Below, piece by piece: positions 29,609-40,732 of a DNA stretch of 64,000 nucleotides. A model generated the notes under the pieces. That model had not been told where the DNA came from. It saw only the letters and a list, made by a program, of their open reading frames with translations, and searched no databases. The stretch is from Pollenia angustigena (lineage: Eukaryota > Arthropoda > Insecta > Diptera > Polleniidae), in assembly GCA_930367215.1 (NCBI GenBank), contig OV884056.1, positions 124,804,053 to 124,868,052 on the forward strand, written 5' to 3'. Every line of letters starts with the position of its first letter. Positions within the stretch are counted from its first letter, which is position 1. The translations under genes and the position numbers were made by a program.

Positions 29609-30284
29609 CCCAGGCAGAAATTACGACTCTTCTAAATATTATGTACCGCCACAACCCTGTAAATCCAAAATTGTGACTCTACCAAAAATATGGTACACAA
29701 CACTGTAGATACAAAATTACAACCTTAGTTTTTTAATACCGTTTTTAAATAAGATTCAGCACCGGTACAACACCCTAAATACAAATACTTTAGTTTTTTA
29801 AAGTCGTATTTACCATAAAACTATACCGCTACAACACTGTAAATACATACAAGAATTAAACCTTTATTTCCTAATACCGTGTTTTATAATAATTCTATAC
29901 CGCTACAACGCTGTATATACAAAAATTAAGTCTTATTAATTTAATAGTATAGTATTAAAATGAAAACACAAAAACTATTTTAGGTTAGAAAATATACAAA
30001 TTTTTCCATGTTTATTTACCGAATTTATATTTGTTCCAATATTGAAAATAAGAGTCGGAAGACGGTTGTGACTACGTTGTAAATTCGTGAATCCAACATA
30101 GTAAATTTAAATTTACAGTACTGTGACAACACTAAAAAGAAGAGTCGGAAGACGCACATTTGGCGTTATCATTTTAATATTGTGACAACATTGTAAATTT
30201 GGTAAACAGTACGTTGTATTGATGTTGATAGTACCCCCTGCAACGTCGGCACAGCGTCGTGGTGATTGTCTTTTTCTGCCTGGG
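29609..30284. mobile_element. 676-bp TIR element with tandem-like interior
   Basis: CCCAGGCAGAAA at 29609 and its complement ending at 30284. The empty site in segmental copy 1 (ttatagttg followed by tctgtgctc, 21990-22012) shows the insertion. TG flanks both ends. The interior repeats an ataccgctacaacactgtaaatac-like block about every 100 bp (29657, 29767, 29828 and 29900), and agagtcggaagacg occurs twice (30050 and 30139). No coding sequence. Confidence 0.7.
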
Positions 30285-31118
30285 TGTTTGTGCTCTATCG
30301 GACTGTGCTATACAATAAGGGTGATTATTTCGTATAGCCGACGGTCGTCGTTGAACAATTTTAAATTTTAGTAAATTTTGGTCGCCGTCAACGATATGTA
30401 TTACTGGCGTTCTCAACGTCTGGAATGTTACATCGACTTCGAGTGCAGTGTTATAACATTTATAACGTAACGGCGTAATCTCTTTTGATAGTTTTCGACA
30501 TGGGTAACAGACACACTTTTTTCTCACTTTTCGAAAAACGATGGAATATTTTGTTTCACAACTTTTCGATTCGAGAAGTTCTCACTAAAGTTACCGAACA
30601 TGGGTACAAAATTAAAATATTCCAGGATGCTTTATATGGAAACTTTAATAAATTATGAACCCTAATATTAGGATATATCACGCTTTAAGTCGTGGCAAGT
30701 TGAATTCCGTGAGTACGCTTTATATGAAACCTACATTTATACATACATATCGTCAAATTAATAATAATAAAGTGTTCTTGGATTTGAATATCTGTAATAA
30801 AATCACCATTTTTATCGCAGGGGTCTTAAAATTTGTGTCAGCATGCAGTTTGATAAAACGAACCACAATAATTTAAAAACTCGATTTAGAATTTATGTGT
30901 AGTCCGTTTGCATCAAGGTGACGGTATATTCGGCATAGCCGAATATTTATTCGTTATGTCACCCAGATGATGATTATTTGGCTGTGTATTCGGTCAACGG
31001 TTGTAGAATTAATAATATAACACGCTTGATATTTATTAATTATGTATATTACTGTTTATTTAACAATTAAAGTAATTAAAATTTACAAAAGTCTATTGAG
31101 TATTCATTTATGTTCTTG

Positions 31119-33587
31119 TCAGGACGCTCGTAAAATAAAAACTAAACTGCGGTCGTTACCAAGTATCCGTGTGATGATGTACGGGCCTCGACACTTGGGC
31201 TCCAGTTTTTGAGATTCTCCTGTAGCTTGCGGTTAATTTTCAAGAACTATTAGATCATTTTTATACCCACACCACAACAGTGGAGAGGTTATTATGCATT
31301 TGTGCTGATGTGTGTAACGCCTTAAAATATTGGTCCTAGACCCACCTTAAAGTATACCGATCGTCTTAGAATCACTTTCTGAGTCGAACTAACGATGTCC
31401 GTCCGGCTGGTTGGCTGTCCATGTAACCTTGTGCACAAAGTACAGGCCGCAATTTTGGAGATAATTTGATGAAATTTGGGTCATAGGTTCTTATTGGCAT
31501 AAGGACCAAGCCTATTGAAAATGGGCCGAATCGTAGGACCACGAGGGAAGATAGGAGGAAATTTCTTCCTCTCAGAAACTATCAAACCGATTTCAATGAA
31601 ATTTAAAACATAGATAGAACCATATCTATATCGACACAAAATGTATGCATTTAAAAAAAAAAATAGGACCACGAGGGGATATAGGGGCAATGTCTGCCTC
31701 TCAAACCGATTTTAATGAAATTTAAAACATAGATAGATCCATATCTATATGGACACATTAGCTATACAGTTTTTCAAAAATAGGACCACAAGGGGAGGTA
31801 GGGGGCAATTTCTGCCTCTCACAAACTTTCAAACCGATTTTCATGAAGTTTATAAACATAGATAAATCTATATTTATATGGACACATAAGCATGATGTGT
31901 TTTTTACTACTGTGGTGTAGGGTATCATATGGTCGGGCTTGACCGACTATACTTTCTTACTTGTTCTGGTATGCAGTTGGACTACCATGTCTCTTGTCAA
32001 ATCGCCTTTTCCATTTTTCACGTTCTCTTCCGATGTTCAAAATTGCTAATTTACGTTTTTCGCCAATCGGAATACTTTCATCTGTGGCTACATCTTCTTG
32101 TATGGCAGCCAGGACACGATTTTGCGCTAAATCAATCGGCTTATAATCTAAAATCAATTCATTCGGACTAAATTTGGAAGTAGCATTCCTCTGGGAATTC
32201 ACGGACCACTGTAACTCATGTAAGTGCAGATCCCAATCCCTAGGTTCATTCGTTGTTGTTCAAAGTTAGATTAGGATGTTCTGATTCTCCCGCTCTACTT
32301 GGCCATTTGTCCTCAGAGTTCTCACGGCGGTTTTTATATGCCGTATATTATTATGGTCACAATATTCCTCAAACAATTTTGCGGTGAATGCCGTACCTCG
32401 GTCAGTTATAATGCGTTTCGGTAGGCCGAAATACCCCGTTAACTCATTTAAAAGGCTTAGCACCGGTGCGGTTTTAGTATTTCTAACAGCCTTCCCAACG
32501 ATATATTTCGTAAATGCATCAGAAAGAGGGGTGTTACCCCTCTTACTTCGCACAAATGGACCCAAATGGTCGATGTGAATTTGGCGGAACGGGAGTGGCT
32601 CCAAATCACCATAATGTAGGACTCCCTCAGGCTTACCTCCCTTGGATTTATTATAGCAGCACTCCGTACAAGCAGCGATATACTCCTTGACGTATTTACG
32701 CATACGCTTAAACCAAAAGGTCTGTTTCATCCTCTCCAACGTTTTGTCGAGGCCATAGTGACCAATGTCATCATGACAGAGTTTGGCGATTCTCCATCGA
32801 ATTGATTTCGGAACCACGAACTTGAGTCCCTCAGCGCTTTTCCTATAGAGGCGGTTGTTTTGTACACAAAAATCGGATTTTATTTGTTTAAATTGGTCTG
32901 ATTTTACGGTACCCTTTATGACAGTAATAATATGGTTCAGATCTTTATCTTGTAGCTGCATGGTAAATAACCAATCCTCGCCTGTTGTTTCGATGCTCAT
33001 AACGAAACCAGCTGGTTCAGGTTCCGTTGCCGGCAAATCCGGCGATCTGCTCAGTGGGCCATTCGTGTCCCATCACGGTGAACAAATTGACAATCGTATT
33101 CGAGAAGTTTCATTAGCCAGCGTGCAATTTTAGGTAGTAGCTCCTTTGTTGTCTTAGCCCTTGTTATGGCGGCGTAATCTGTTAAAACACGAAAAGTTTT
33201 TCCCAGCAGGTATATACGGAAACGATCAAGTGTCTCTACAACAGCCAACACCTCCAACTCGTAGCTGTGATATTTGCCCTCAGTTTCGGTGCAGTGACGG
33301 CTAAAATAAAACACGGGATGCCAATCACTATTACCAGTCGATTGAAGAAGCACACCGGCCAGGCCTACGCTACTAGCGTCCGTATGAACCTCATGTTCTG
33401 TGTTGGGATCATATATCGTCAGAACGGGTTTACTACAAAGTATTTCTACCAGTTTATCGAACGATTCCTGTTGCGGTTTGTCCCATAAAAATTTAGGATC
33501 GTTGGTTTTGCGTAGTAGGACGGTTAGGGGACAAGATATTAGAGAATAATTCTCGACAAATTTTCTAAAAAAAACCGGTATCGTCAT
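31119..33587 (-). pseudogene. Gypsy-A copy B: RNase H and integrase
   Basis: Duplicate of copy A. The RNase H (VHTDASSVGLAGVLLQ, FSRHCTETEGKYH), zinc finger (HDDIGHYG, CTECC) and DDE core (HIDHLGPF, TDRGTAF, GQVEREN) are read in longer frames. The 4-bp loss of copy A is absent, so zinc finger and core are fused here. New damage: about 14 bp lost after the RNase H end (33050), and about 9 bp lost at 32527. The integrase C-terminus (ELILDYKPIDLAQNRVLAAI) precedes the dispersed module, which sits at the same site as in copy A. The GPY/F end lies beyond it at 31119-31255. The pol is cut at 33580 by the Jockey-like element. Confidence 0.88.
31261..31960 (-). repeat. Dispersed fly module, copy B
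   Basis: Same module, orientation and insertion point as 25741-26440. It was therefore in gypsy-A before the segmental duplication. Confidence 0.7.
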
Positions 33588-33944
33588 ATAATTTGTGCTT
33601 TGTTGTGATACAGACGTGTATTTTAGCCCCGCATACGATTTGAACTATTAATTAATCACATTTGATTTTATAATAAGAGCAGCGAATGGACGCTTAAAAA
33701 AAAATAATATACATATTTTGTTATTTAAATTATTTAACATAATAGTGAACAATTTAAAACGATTAAATTAAATTAAATAAAACAGTAAAAATAAATACGT
33801 ATGTATGAATGTTCATACATGTGTATACATATTCTGAACAAAAACATTAAAATTTCTTGTTTTTTTTTTGTTGTTGTAAAATACAATAAATAATAAAAAT
33901 ATAAAAGCAAAGCAAAACGGTGAAAAACAAAAACAACTCTTTGC
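33581..33944 (+). promoter_or_regulatory. 5' UTR and presumed internal promoter of the Jockey-like element
   Basis: AT-rich untranslated region ahead of ORF1. Jockey-type elements use an internal pol II promoter at the very 5' end, but I see no diagnostic motif beyond position and length. Confidence 0.45.
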
Positions 33945-35462
33945 ATGAGTACGAACAGTGAAACAACACTAAGACAAAATGAAAGAAACGTTTACGTTTT
34001 AGTTCAATCAAACGAAAATAATGCGGAAATAAATAAAACTAAACAAAATAATATAAACTATTTAACGGCTAAGCCAATTACTAGAACACGTTCCCTATCA
34101 CCCTCGGTGTTTACAAAAACAGTGGATAGTGACTCATTAAAAAAACTACAACTAGATTTGGTGACAAGTGTTGCCAGGCCAGCAAGTATTGCCGTGACGT
34201 CAAAAACAAATTTAGTGGGAAATGAAACCATGAACTTAAACACAAATGCAATGGAAAACCCCCCTGTAAAAAGCTGCCAAAAGCCTACAGTACAAGTTGG
34301 TATGGACAGGTACATAACAGTGCTTAAACGGGGACGCAGCCCTACCTCTGCAGCAGTTGCTTCGGCCTCAAAAGTACCATCTTTTGATAAAATAAATACA
34401 CAAAATCGTTTTGCGATTCTGGAGGATGAATCCTCTGAAGCACCAAACGTCATTAAATCGTCTAAGCCACCCCCGATATACCTTAGAGAGCAAAACTCTA
34501 ATGAGTTAATAAAAAGTTTAATTTCGGTGATAGGTGAAAATTCCTTTTATGTAGCTGCAATAAAGCGCGGTATCATTAACGAGACTAAAATACAGGTGAA
34601 TCACGAGGATGATTTTCGAAAAGTAATTACAGTATTTGAGACTCTGAATAAAAACTTTTATACTTATCAACTGAAGAGCAGTAAAGGTCTTCAGGTAGTA
34701 ATCAAGGGCATTGACTCATGCGTAGACCCAGAAGAGGTTAAAACATTCTTAGAAGAAAAAGGCTTCAAGGTAAAGCATGTAGTAAATATTAAAAATAGAG
34801 AAAAAATTCCCCAACCACTCTTTCGAGTTGAGTTTGAACCCGGCGACGTAAAACTTAAAAAAAACGAAACACATCCTATTTACAATTTAAAATATATTCT
34901 CTACAGAAGAATAACTATAGAAGAGCCGCACAAAAGAAATGGTCCCGTTCAATGTTTAAACTGTCAAGAGTACGGTCATACTAAGGCATACTGCTATTTA
35001 CCCCCTGTCTGCGTAGTATGTGGTGAACTACACGGTACAGTTTCTTGCGATAAGTCTAAAACCGACCCCAACGTAAAAAAATGTAGCAACTGTGGCGGTA
35101 ATCACACTGCCAATTATAGAGGATGCCCTGTATATAATATCGTCAAGCAGACGGTTGGACCAAAAACAAATACCCCTCAAATGCAGGTTGCAAATCAAGT
35201 AAACACAAATGCAATTCAAGCCCCCCAGCCTAGTAATAACAGAACCTCTTACGCTAACGTCCTAAAATCAAACCATCAGCCAATGCAAGGTGCTTCGCCA
35301 AGTAATGATGAAACTCCGGTTTCTAATTTAAGTCGCTTAGAAAAAACCATGGAAACATTAGTGCAAACGGTAAATAATTTTACGAACACAATGGGTAATA
35401 TGATGCAGGAAATGCTTAGAATGCAATCGATGTTATTGCAAGCTGTACTTAATAAACCATGA
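33945..35462 (+). CDS. Jockey-like ORF1 (Gag-like nucleic-acid-binding protein)
   Basis: A 505-residue ORF1 protein that packages the element RNA into a ribonucleoprotein. The N-terminal third is low in recognisable structure. A central RRM-like/PRE_C2HC-type region (about 200-330) precedes three zinc knuckles: VQCLNCQEYGHTKAYC (about 334-350), VCVVCGELHGTVSC (about 356-370) and KKCSNCGGNHTANYRGC (about 376-393). The C-terminus has a Gln/Asn-rich linker and a leucine/methionine-rich helix (MGNMMQEMLRMQSMLLQAVL). The frame is complete. Its stop overlaps the ORF2 start as ATGA, which suggests termination-reinitiation for ORF2 translation. Confidence 0.9.
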   Translation: MSTNSETTLRQNERNVYVLVQSNENNAEINKTKQNNINYLTAKPITRTRSLSPSVFTKTVDSDSLKKLQLDLVTSVARPASIAVTSKTNLVGNETMNLNTNAMENPPVKSCQKPTVQVGMDRYITVLKRGRSPTSAAVASASKVPSFDKINTQNRFAILEDESSEAPNVIKSSKPPPIYLREQNSNELIKSLISVIGENSFYVAAIKRGIINETKIQVNHEDDFRKVITVFETLNKNFYTYQLKSSKGLQVVIKGIDSCVDPEEVKTFLEEKGFKVKHVVNIKNREKIPQPLFRVEFEPGDVKLKKNETHPIYNLKYILYRRITIEEPHKRNGPVQCLNCQEYGHTKAYCYLPPVCVVCGELHGTVSCDKSKTDPNVKKCSNCGGNHTANYRGCPVYNIVKQTVGPKTNTPQMQVANQVNTNAIQAPQPSNNRTSYANVLKSNHQPMQGASPSNDETPVSNLSRLEKTMETLVQTVNNFTNTMGNMMQEMLRMQSMLLQAVLNKP

Positions 35463-36169
35463 ACTGTTTAAAAATTTGTTTTTGGAACGCAAACGGCATC
35501 CGCCAACATAAAAATGAATTAGAATACTTTCTTAAAAATAAACAAATTGATGTCATGATGATTTCTGAAACTCATTTGACCTCAAGAAATACGTTTAAAA
35601 TAAATGGTTATATACTATATGATACCAAGGACCCTCGAGATAGAGCTTGTGGAGGTTCTGCCATTTTAATAAAAACCCGAGTGAAACACTACCTAATGTG
35701 TGATCATCGTGAAGATTATCTCCAAGCAACGAACATTTGCGTTGAGGAATTAAATAGAAACCTAGTAATTTCATCGTTATACTCCCCGCCTAGATTTTCA
35801 ATATCGGAGGACCAATATTATAAATATTTTAAATCATTAGGACCGTGTTTCCTAGCCGCTGGCGATTATAACGCTAAACATACCTTCTGGGGGTCGCGAC
35901 TTATAACACCAAAGGGTCGTGTTTTATTTAACACAATTTCTAAAATGGATTTAAATGTGGTAGCGAGCGGACAACCAACATATTGGCCCACTGATCATCA
36001 AAAAATTCCAGATGTCATCGATTTCGGCGTGGTTAAAAACATTCCCATAGAAACGATTCATGTTGAAGCCTCCCTAGATTTATCTTCCGACCACACACCT
36101 ACAATTGTTACTATAATGAACCCAATAGAATTGTACCTCCGACGACAGCTACGCAAATTAATTGGTTAA
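35459..36169 (+). CDS. Jockey-like ORF2, endonuclease part (before frameshift)
   Basis: An apurinic/apyrimidinic-type endonuclease that nicks target DNA to prime reverse transcription. The ATG lies in the ATGA overlap with ORF1. Motifs: LKICFWNANGI (Asn-10 region), ISETHL with the catalytic Glu, GDYNAKHTFWG and SSDHTP near residue 213. The frame leaves the ORF at about 36090-36135. The downstream RT reads one frame over, starting with a PPTTATQINWLKYKKYL stretch. One indel therefore breaks what was an ORF2 of about 880 residues. This part ends in an out-of-frame tail. Confidence 0.9.
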   Translation: MNCLKICFWNANGIRQHKNELEYFLKNKQIDVMMISETHLTSRNTFKINGYILYDTKDPRDRACGGSAILIKTRVKHYLMCDHREDYLQATNICVEELNRNLVISSLYSPPRFSISEDQYYKYFKSLGPCFLAAGDYNAKHTFWGSRLITPKGRVLFNTISKMDLNVVASGQPTYWPTDHQKIPDVIDFGVVKNIPIETIHVEASLDLSSDHTPTIVTIMNPIELYLRRQLRKLIG

Positions 36170-38115
36170 AATATAAAAAATATCTCAGTACCCATTGCAC
36201 AGAAAATATTCCGCTCAGTACACCGGATTATGTAGATCGCTCTATTGACAATTTTGACAGTTTTCTGAAACTAGCTGTTCAACATTCCAATATTGTCCCC
36301 AAAAAAACAAAAACTATTAAAATATATTCCACAGATGTCGAGCATCTTTTGTCTGAAAAAAGGAGGGCTCGAAGAGATTGGCAATTGCACAGATCCCCTC
36401 AACTTAAGAACTTACTTAAAGAGTGTACAAAAAGACTTAGAAAGTTACTGCAGACTAAGAAAACGGCTTCTCTGGAAAAATATCTTGAGGAACTTGATGC
36501 AACCCCACAATCAAACTACTCATTATGGCGCGCAGCTAGAAATCTCAAAAGGCCAGTTGTCTCTAAACCACCATTAAGAAACTTGAATGGAAGTTGGGCA
36601 AGAAATGATGTTGAAAAAGGAAATCTGTATGTCAATCATTTAAAAAACGTATTTACCCCAAATATATCTCACGATATTGCGGTAGAGTTACCACCTGTTG
36701 CTGATAGAGCAGCTGTTCCGCTAAGATTTGAGATAAGCGAAATCGAAAAGGCTATTTGTGATTTAAACCCCAAGAAGGCTCCTGGTTTTGATAAGATCAG
36801 CAACAAAATGCTTTTGGAGCTACCCAGCATAGCAAAGAAAATTATTCTTTTAATTTTTAATGCTATTTTACGCCTTGAATACTATCCTCAAAAGTGGAAG
36901 GTCTCCTTAGTCACCATGATACCTAAACCTGGAAAGGATCACACAAAAGTTGAGTCATATAGGCCTATAAGCTTACTTTCTAATATATCAAAGCTGTTTG
37001 AGAAGCTGTTAGCGTCAAAATTAACCCCAATTTTAAATGAAAATAGATGTATTCCTAACCACCAATTCGGCTTTAGAAGAGAACACAGCACAATTGAGCA
37101 AACCCATCGTATAGTAAACGCAATAAGAAAAGCCTTTGAAGAAAAAAAATATTGCTCCGCTCTCTTCATCGATGTTTCTCAAGCTTTTGATAAAGTCTGG
37201 CATGAAGGCTTATTACATAAATTGAAGCTCAACTTACCAGTAAACACACACAAGCTGTTAGAAAGCTACTTAGTCGGTCGAAAATTTATTATTAAAGAAG
37301 GTGATTATTTAAGCTCTCCTCAGCAAATTGACGCTGGAGTCCCTCAGGGAAGCATCCTGGGCCCACTTTTATACTTAATATATACCTCGGACATGCCAAC
37401 AAACAACTACACACAAACTTCAACATTTGCTGATGATACAGCTTTTTTGAGCGTGCACGAAAACCGTCAAGAAGCATCTCGATACCTACAGGATCATATA
37501 TTTCAACTCGAACTATGGTTAAAGCAATGGAGGATAGAGGTCAATGAGCAAAAATGCGTACATATAACATTCACCTTGCGTCGGGAATCATGCCCCCCTA
37601 TTAAAATCAATAATCAAATAATACCTCAAAATTCGCATGTAAAATACCTCGGTATTCATCTAGATCGCCGTTTAACGTGGAAAAGCCATATAGAGGCAAA
37701 ATTAACTCAAATGAAACTAAAAGCCATCCAAATTCATTGGCTTATTGGAAGAAACTCTGTCCTTAGTCTCGACTGCAAACTTCTTCTTTACAACTCCATC
37801 TTAAAGCCAATCTGGTGCTATGGTATTCAGTTATGGGGCACTGCCTCGGCCTCTAATATCGAAAAAATTCAAAGGCGCCAAAATAAACTACTTCGAATAA
37901 TCACAGCTGCCCCTTGGTATGTTAAAAACTCAAATATTCACAAGGATCTTAATGTTCCATTAGTTAAAACTATGATTACGAAATATGCAGTAAAATACTT
38001 AAAAAGGCTCGAATCGCACCCGAACCCACTAGCACGAAATATTTTAAATGATAGCGGCCACACTCGCTTAAGAAGAAGAGACACTGCAGCACTTATCCAA
38101 TTAGATGAGCGATAA
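36112..38115 (+). CDS. Jockey-like ORF2, reverse transcriptase part (after frameshift)
   Basis: Non-LTR RT of the Jockey group. Motifs in order: KAPGFDKISNKML, SYRPISLLSNISKLFEKLLA, HQFGFRREHSTIEQ, ALFIDVSQAFDKVWHEGL with catalytic Asp, AGVPQGSILGPLLYLIYTSD, FADDTAFLS with the catalytic Asp pair, and VKYLGIHLDRRLTWKSHIE. A C-terminal region with GIQLWGTAS and IQRRQNKLLR follows. It is open from about 36112 to the stop at 38115, with no ATG needed because it was fused to the endonuclease. Apart from the upstream frameshift it looks intact. Confidence 0.9.
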   Translation, partial: YNEPNRIVPPTTATQINWLKYKKYLSTHCTENIPLSTPDYVDRSIDNFDSFLKLAVQHSNIVPKKTKTIKIYSTDVEHLLSEKRRARRDWQLHRSPQLKNLLKECTKRLRKLLQTKKTASLEKYLEELDATPQSNYSLWRAARNLKRPVVSKPPLRNLNGSWARNDVEKGNLYVNHLKNVFTPNISHDIAVELPPVADRAAVPLRFEISEIEKAICDLNPKKAPGFDKISNKMLLELPSIAKKIILLIFNAILRLEYYPQKWKVSLVTMIPKPGKDHTKVESYRPISLLSNISKLFEKLLASKLTPILNENRCIPNHQFGFRREHSTIEQTHRIVNAIRKAFEEKKYCSALFIDVSQAFDKVWHEGLLHKLKLNLPVNTHKLLESYLVGRKFIIKEGDYLSSPQQIDAGVPQGSILGPLLYLIYTSDMPTNNYTQTSTFADDTAFLSVHENRQEASRYLQDHIFQLELWLKQWRIEVNEQKCVHITFTLRRESCPPIKINNQIIPQNSHVKYLGIHLDRRLTWKSHIEAKLTQMKLKAIQIHWLIGRNSVLSLDCKLLLYNSILKPIWCYGIQLWGTASASNIEKIQRRQNKLLRIITAAPWYVKNSNIHKDLNVPLVKTMITKYAVKYLKRLESHPNPLARNILNDSGHTRLRRRDTAALIQLDER

Positions 38116-38281
38116 ACACTATTAAAGTGAACAGAACCCGCGATGAAGAAAATTTTTGTCTTGCACTGGCAGGACAAAAAATAACGTATAAGGTTAAGAT
38201 TTGATTAATTATTGTGAGTTCATATTTAATATATGAAGATTCAATAAATAAATAATGAGAAAAAAAAAAAAAAAAAAAAAA

Positions 38282-38757
38282 TCCGTCACGTTTGCCGGAA
38301 CATTAAAATTTCTAATGGCGCTTACCTTGCTGTCACCAGGAGATATACCATCCTTACTAATCCTATGACCAAGATAAGAAATTTCGTCAGTTAGAAAGTT
38401 GCATTTATCCATACGGAGGGTAAGCCCACTTTTTTCCAAAATAGACAGGAAACGGTCTAGACGTTCAACACCCTCTTCAATGGTTTTGCTCGAAATTATT
38501 ACGTCATCGAGATAAGTTAAGACTTCGCCAGGACTCATCATCTTAGATAGCTGATTCATCAATTTCTATCTGGTGGTAACCCATACGAAGATCAAGTGTT
38601 GTAAAATATATATTTCCAGCTAGCTGTGCAAACTGTTCGTCCATTATAGGCATCGGATATGGGGTTTTCACGGTGATTCTATTCAGTTGTCTATAGTTCA
38701 CACATAGACGATGTTCATTGTTTTTCTTTTCGACTAATACAATTCCCGATGCATACG
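38282..38757 (-). pseudogene. Gypsy-A copy B: RT continued
   Basis: Resumes gypsy-A after the Jockey-like element. It keeps the active site (VLTYLDDVIISSKT) and the thumb. A 106-bp deletion at about 38558 removes the FVTTEGHYEYNRMPF region; the flanks share ttcatca, so microhomology-mediated loss is likely. The frame shifts there. The RT N-terminus (TPYPMPIMDEQFAQLAG) lies beyond. Confidence 0.88.
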
Positions 38758-39525
38758 GTGAATCTGATTATCGAATTATATAATTTTCCAACAACTCGTT
38801 TACAATTTCATTGACAATCGGACGTCTGGTGAAAGCAATACGATACGGACGGGAGCATACGGGTACATCAGTGTTCAACAGTATCTTCATTTTGACTATA
38901 TTGCACTTACCAAGTTCAGAAATGTTATCAGCGAAACTTGCTCGATGCTCTTTCAACACGGCTTGAAGTTTTTCGTCCCCAGTTGACGTCATAATTTCAG
39001 TGGAATGTATTACGTTTACATCCTGAATACAACATTCATCTCCTTCGATTATCGTACGATTTCCCCGACGGCATAAAACATCACGGCCAATGAGAATATT
39101 TTCAGTTATACAGTTATCACCCACTACGTACATCTCAGTGTCAAAAACATTACCATCAATTTCAATGGACACAATAATTTTATTGGTACATACGTATTTT
39201 CCACCAGCAAATCCATTTAGAACTACCGTGCAATCGATATTTTTACCAACTTTATTTGCAAAGGATTTTCTTACTAAATTGCGTGTACAGCCGGAATCAA
39301 TAAAAGCAATGGTTTCGATACCGCTTACGATAATGCTTTTTACAAGTTCAACTGATTCGCTTATGTTGTCATTAATTTTGTTTACGTTTACCCCTTTCTG
39401 AGAATTGGATTTAATTACATTACAATCGACCGTACGATGTGTTGTTCGTTGACAATTTCCACATCTCTCTTTTTTTTGCGGTTCAGGACACTACTGCGTA
39501 GTGTCCATATCCAAAACAATTATGC
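38758..39525 (-). pseudogene. Gypsy-A copy B: protease and Gag zinc-knuckle end
   Basis: Minus-strand order: the end of Gag with a CGNCQRTTHRTVDC zinc knuckle (39440-39480), a retropepsin with a DSG-type active site in AFIDSGCTRNLV (39270-39310), an EIDGNVFDTEMYVVGDN strand region, and the linker leading into RT (LKEHRASFADNISELG, PVCSRPYRIAFTRRP). It ends at 39525, inside Gag, where a different part of gypsy-A (RNase H) starts. A recombination joint therefore lies there. Confidence 0.85.
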
Positions 39526-40732
39526 AGGCCTACGCTACTAGCGTCCGTATGAACCTCATGTTCTGCGTTGGGATCATATATCGTCAGAACGGGTTTACTA
39601 CAAAGTATTTCTACCAGTTTATCGAACGATTCCTGTTGCAGTTTGTCCCATAAAAATTTAGGATCGTTGGTTTTGCGAAGTAGGACGGTTAGGGGACGAG
39701 ATATTAGAGAATAATTCTCGACAAATTTTCTAAAAAAAAAAAACCGGTAAGACCCAAGAAACGGCGAACCTCCGTCACGTTTGCCGGAACATTAAAATTT
39801 CGAATGGCGCTTACCTTGCTGTCACCAGGAGATATACCATCCTTACTAATCCTATGACCAAGATAATAAATTTCGTCAGTAAGAAAGTTGCATTTATTCA
39901 TACGGAGGGTAACCCCACTTTTTTCCAAAATAGACAGGAAACGGTCTAGACGTTCAACACCCTCTTCAATGGTTTTGCTCGGAATTATTACGTCATCGAG
40001 ATAAGTTAAGACTTCGCCAGGACTCATCATCTTAGATAGCTGATTCATCACCGACTGGAAAACGGCAGGAGCGTTCACTAAGCTAAATGGCATGCGGTTA
40101 TACTCATAATGACCTTCAGTGGTAACAAAAGCGGTATACTTCTTTGAATCTTCATCAATTTCTATCTGGTGGTAACCCATACGAAGATCAAGTGTTGTAA
40201 AATATATATTTCCAGCTAGCTGTGCAAACTGTTCGTCCATTATAGGCATCGGATATGGGGTTTTCACGGTGATTCTATTCAGTTGTCTATAGTCCACACA
40301 TAGACGATGTTCATTGTTTTTTTTTCGACTAATACAATTCCCGATGCAAACGGTGAATCTGATGGTCGAATTATATCATTTTCCAACAACTCGTTTACAA
40401 TTTCATTGACAATCGGACGTCTGGTGAAAGCAATACGATACGGACGGGAGCATACGGGTACATCAGTGTTCAACAGTATCTTCATTTTGACTAGATTGCT
40501 TACCAAGTACAGAAATGTTATCCGCGAAACTTGCTCGATGCTCTTTCAACACGGCTTGAAGTTTTTCGTCCCCAGTTGACGTCATAATTTTAGTGCAATG
40601 TATTACGTTTACATCCTGAATCCAACATTTATCGCCTTCGATTGTCGTACTATTTCCCCGAAGGCATAAAACATCACGGCCAATGAGAATATTTTCAGTT
40701 ATACATGTAATACCCACTACGTACATCTAATT
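39526..40732 (-). pseudogene. Gypsy-A copy C: protease end, RT and start of RNase H
   Basis: A third partial pol. The RT frame 39704-40297 is the best preserved in the window: YRQLNRITVKTPYPMP, TLDLRMGYHQIEID, NRMPFSLVNAP and YLDD in VLTYLDDVIIPSKT. The protease/RT linker is read at 40279-40726 with two shifts. RNase H is cut at 39526 by the joint with copy B. At 40732 the protease is cut by the gypsy-B insertion and resumes at 53946. An A-run of 11 or 12 near 39733 shifts the RT/RNase H join. Confidence 0.87.

Larger units (their letters stand above)
33581..38281 (+). mobile_element. Jockey-like non-LTR retrotransposon
   Basis: About 4.7 kb, with two ORFs and an A tail of at least 20 bases (38261-38281) preceded by aataaataaataa. 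It interrupts gypsy-A RT. Compared with copy A, 21 bp of target between ccggta and tccgtcacg are missing and no target duplication is seen, so insertion caused a small deletion. The 5' UTR is 33581-33944. The element is nearly full length, with one frameshift in ORF2. Confidence 0.88.
28656..38760. repeat. Segmental tandem duplication, copy 2
   Basis: Aligns with 12176-28655. It lacks the right half of the 12691 MITE, the whole Penelope array and the hammerhead palindrome. It gained the CCCAGG element (29609-30284) and the Jockey-like element (33581-38281). At the Penelope position the sequence runs from cataattgg straight to tttttctaaacc. In copy 1 the array lies between two aattgg words, so a microhomology deletion explains the loss. 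Confidence 0.8.

Noticed and set aside
30174..30527. 117-codon minus-strand frame
   Set aside because: It runs across the right boundary of the CCCAGG element into the gypsy-A 3' region, so it is a chance frame.
37938..38177. Minus-strand frame at the Jockey-like 3' end
   Set aside because: It overlaps the RT ORF on the opposite strand with no similarity to a known protein.
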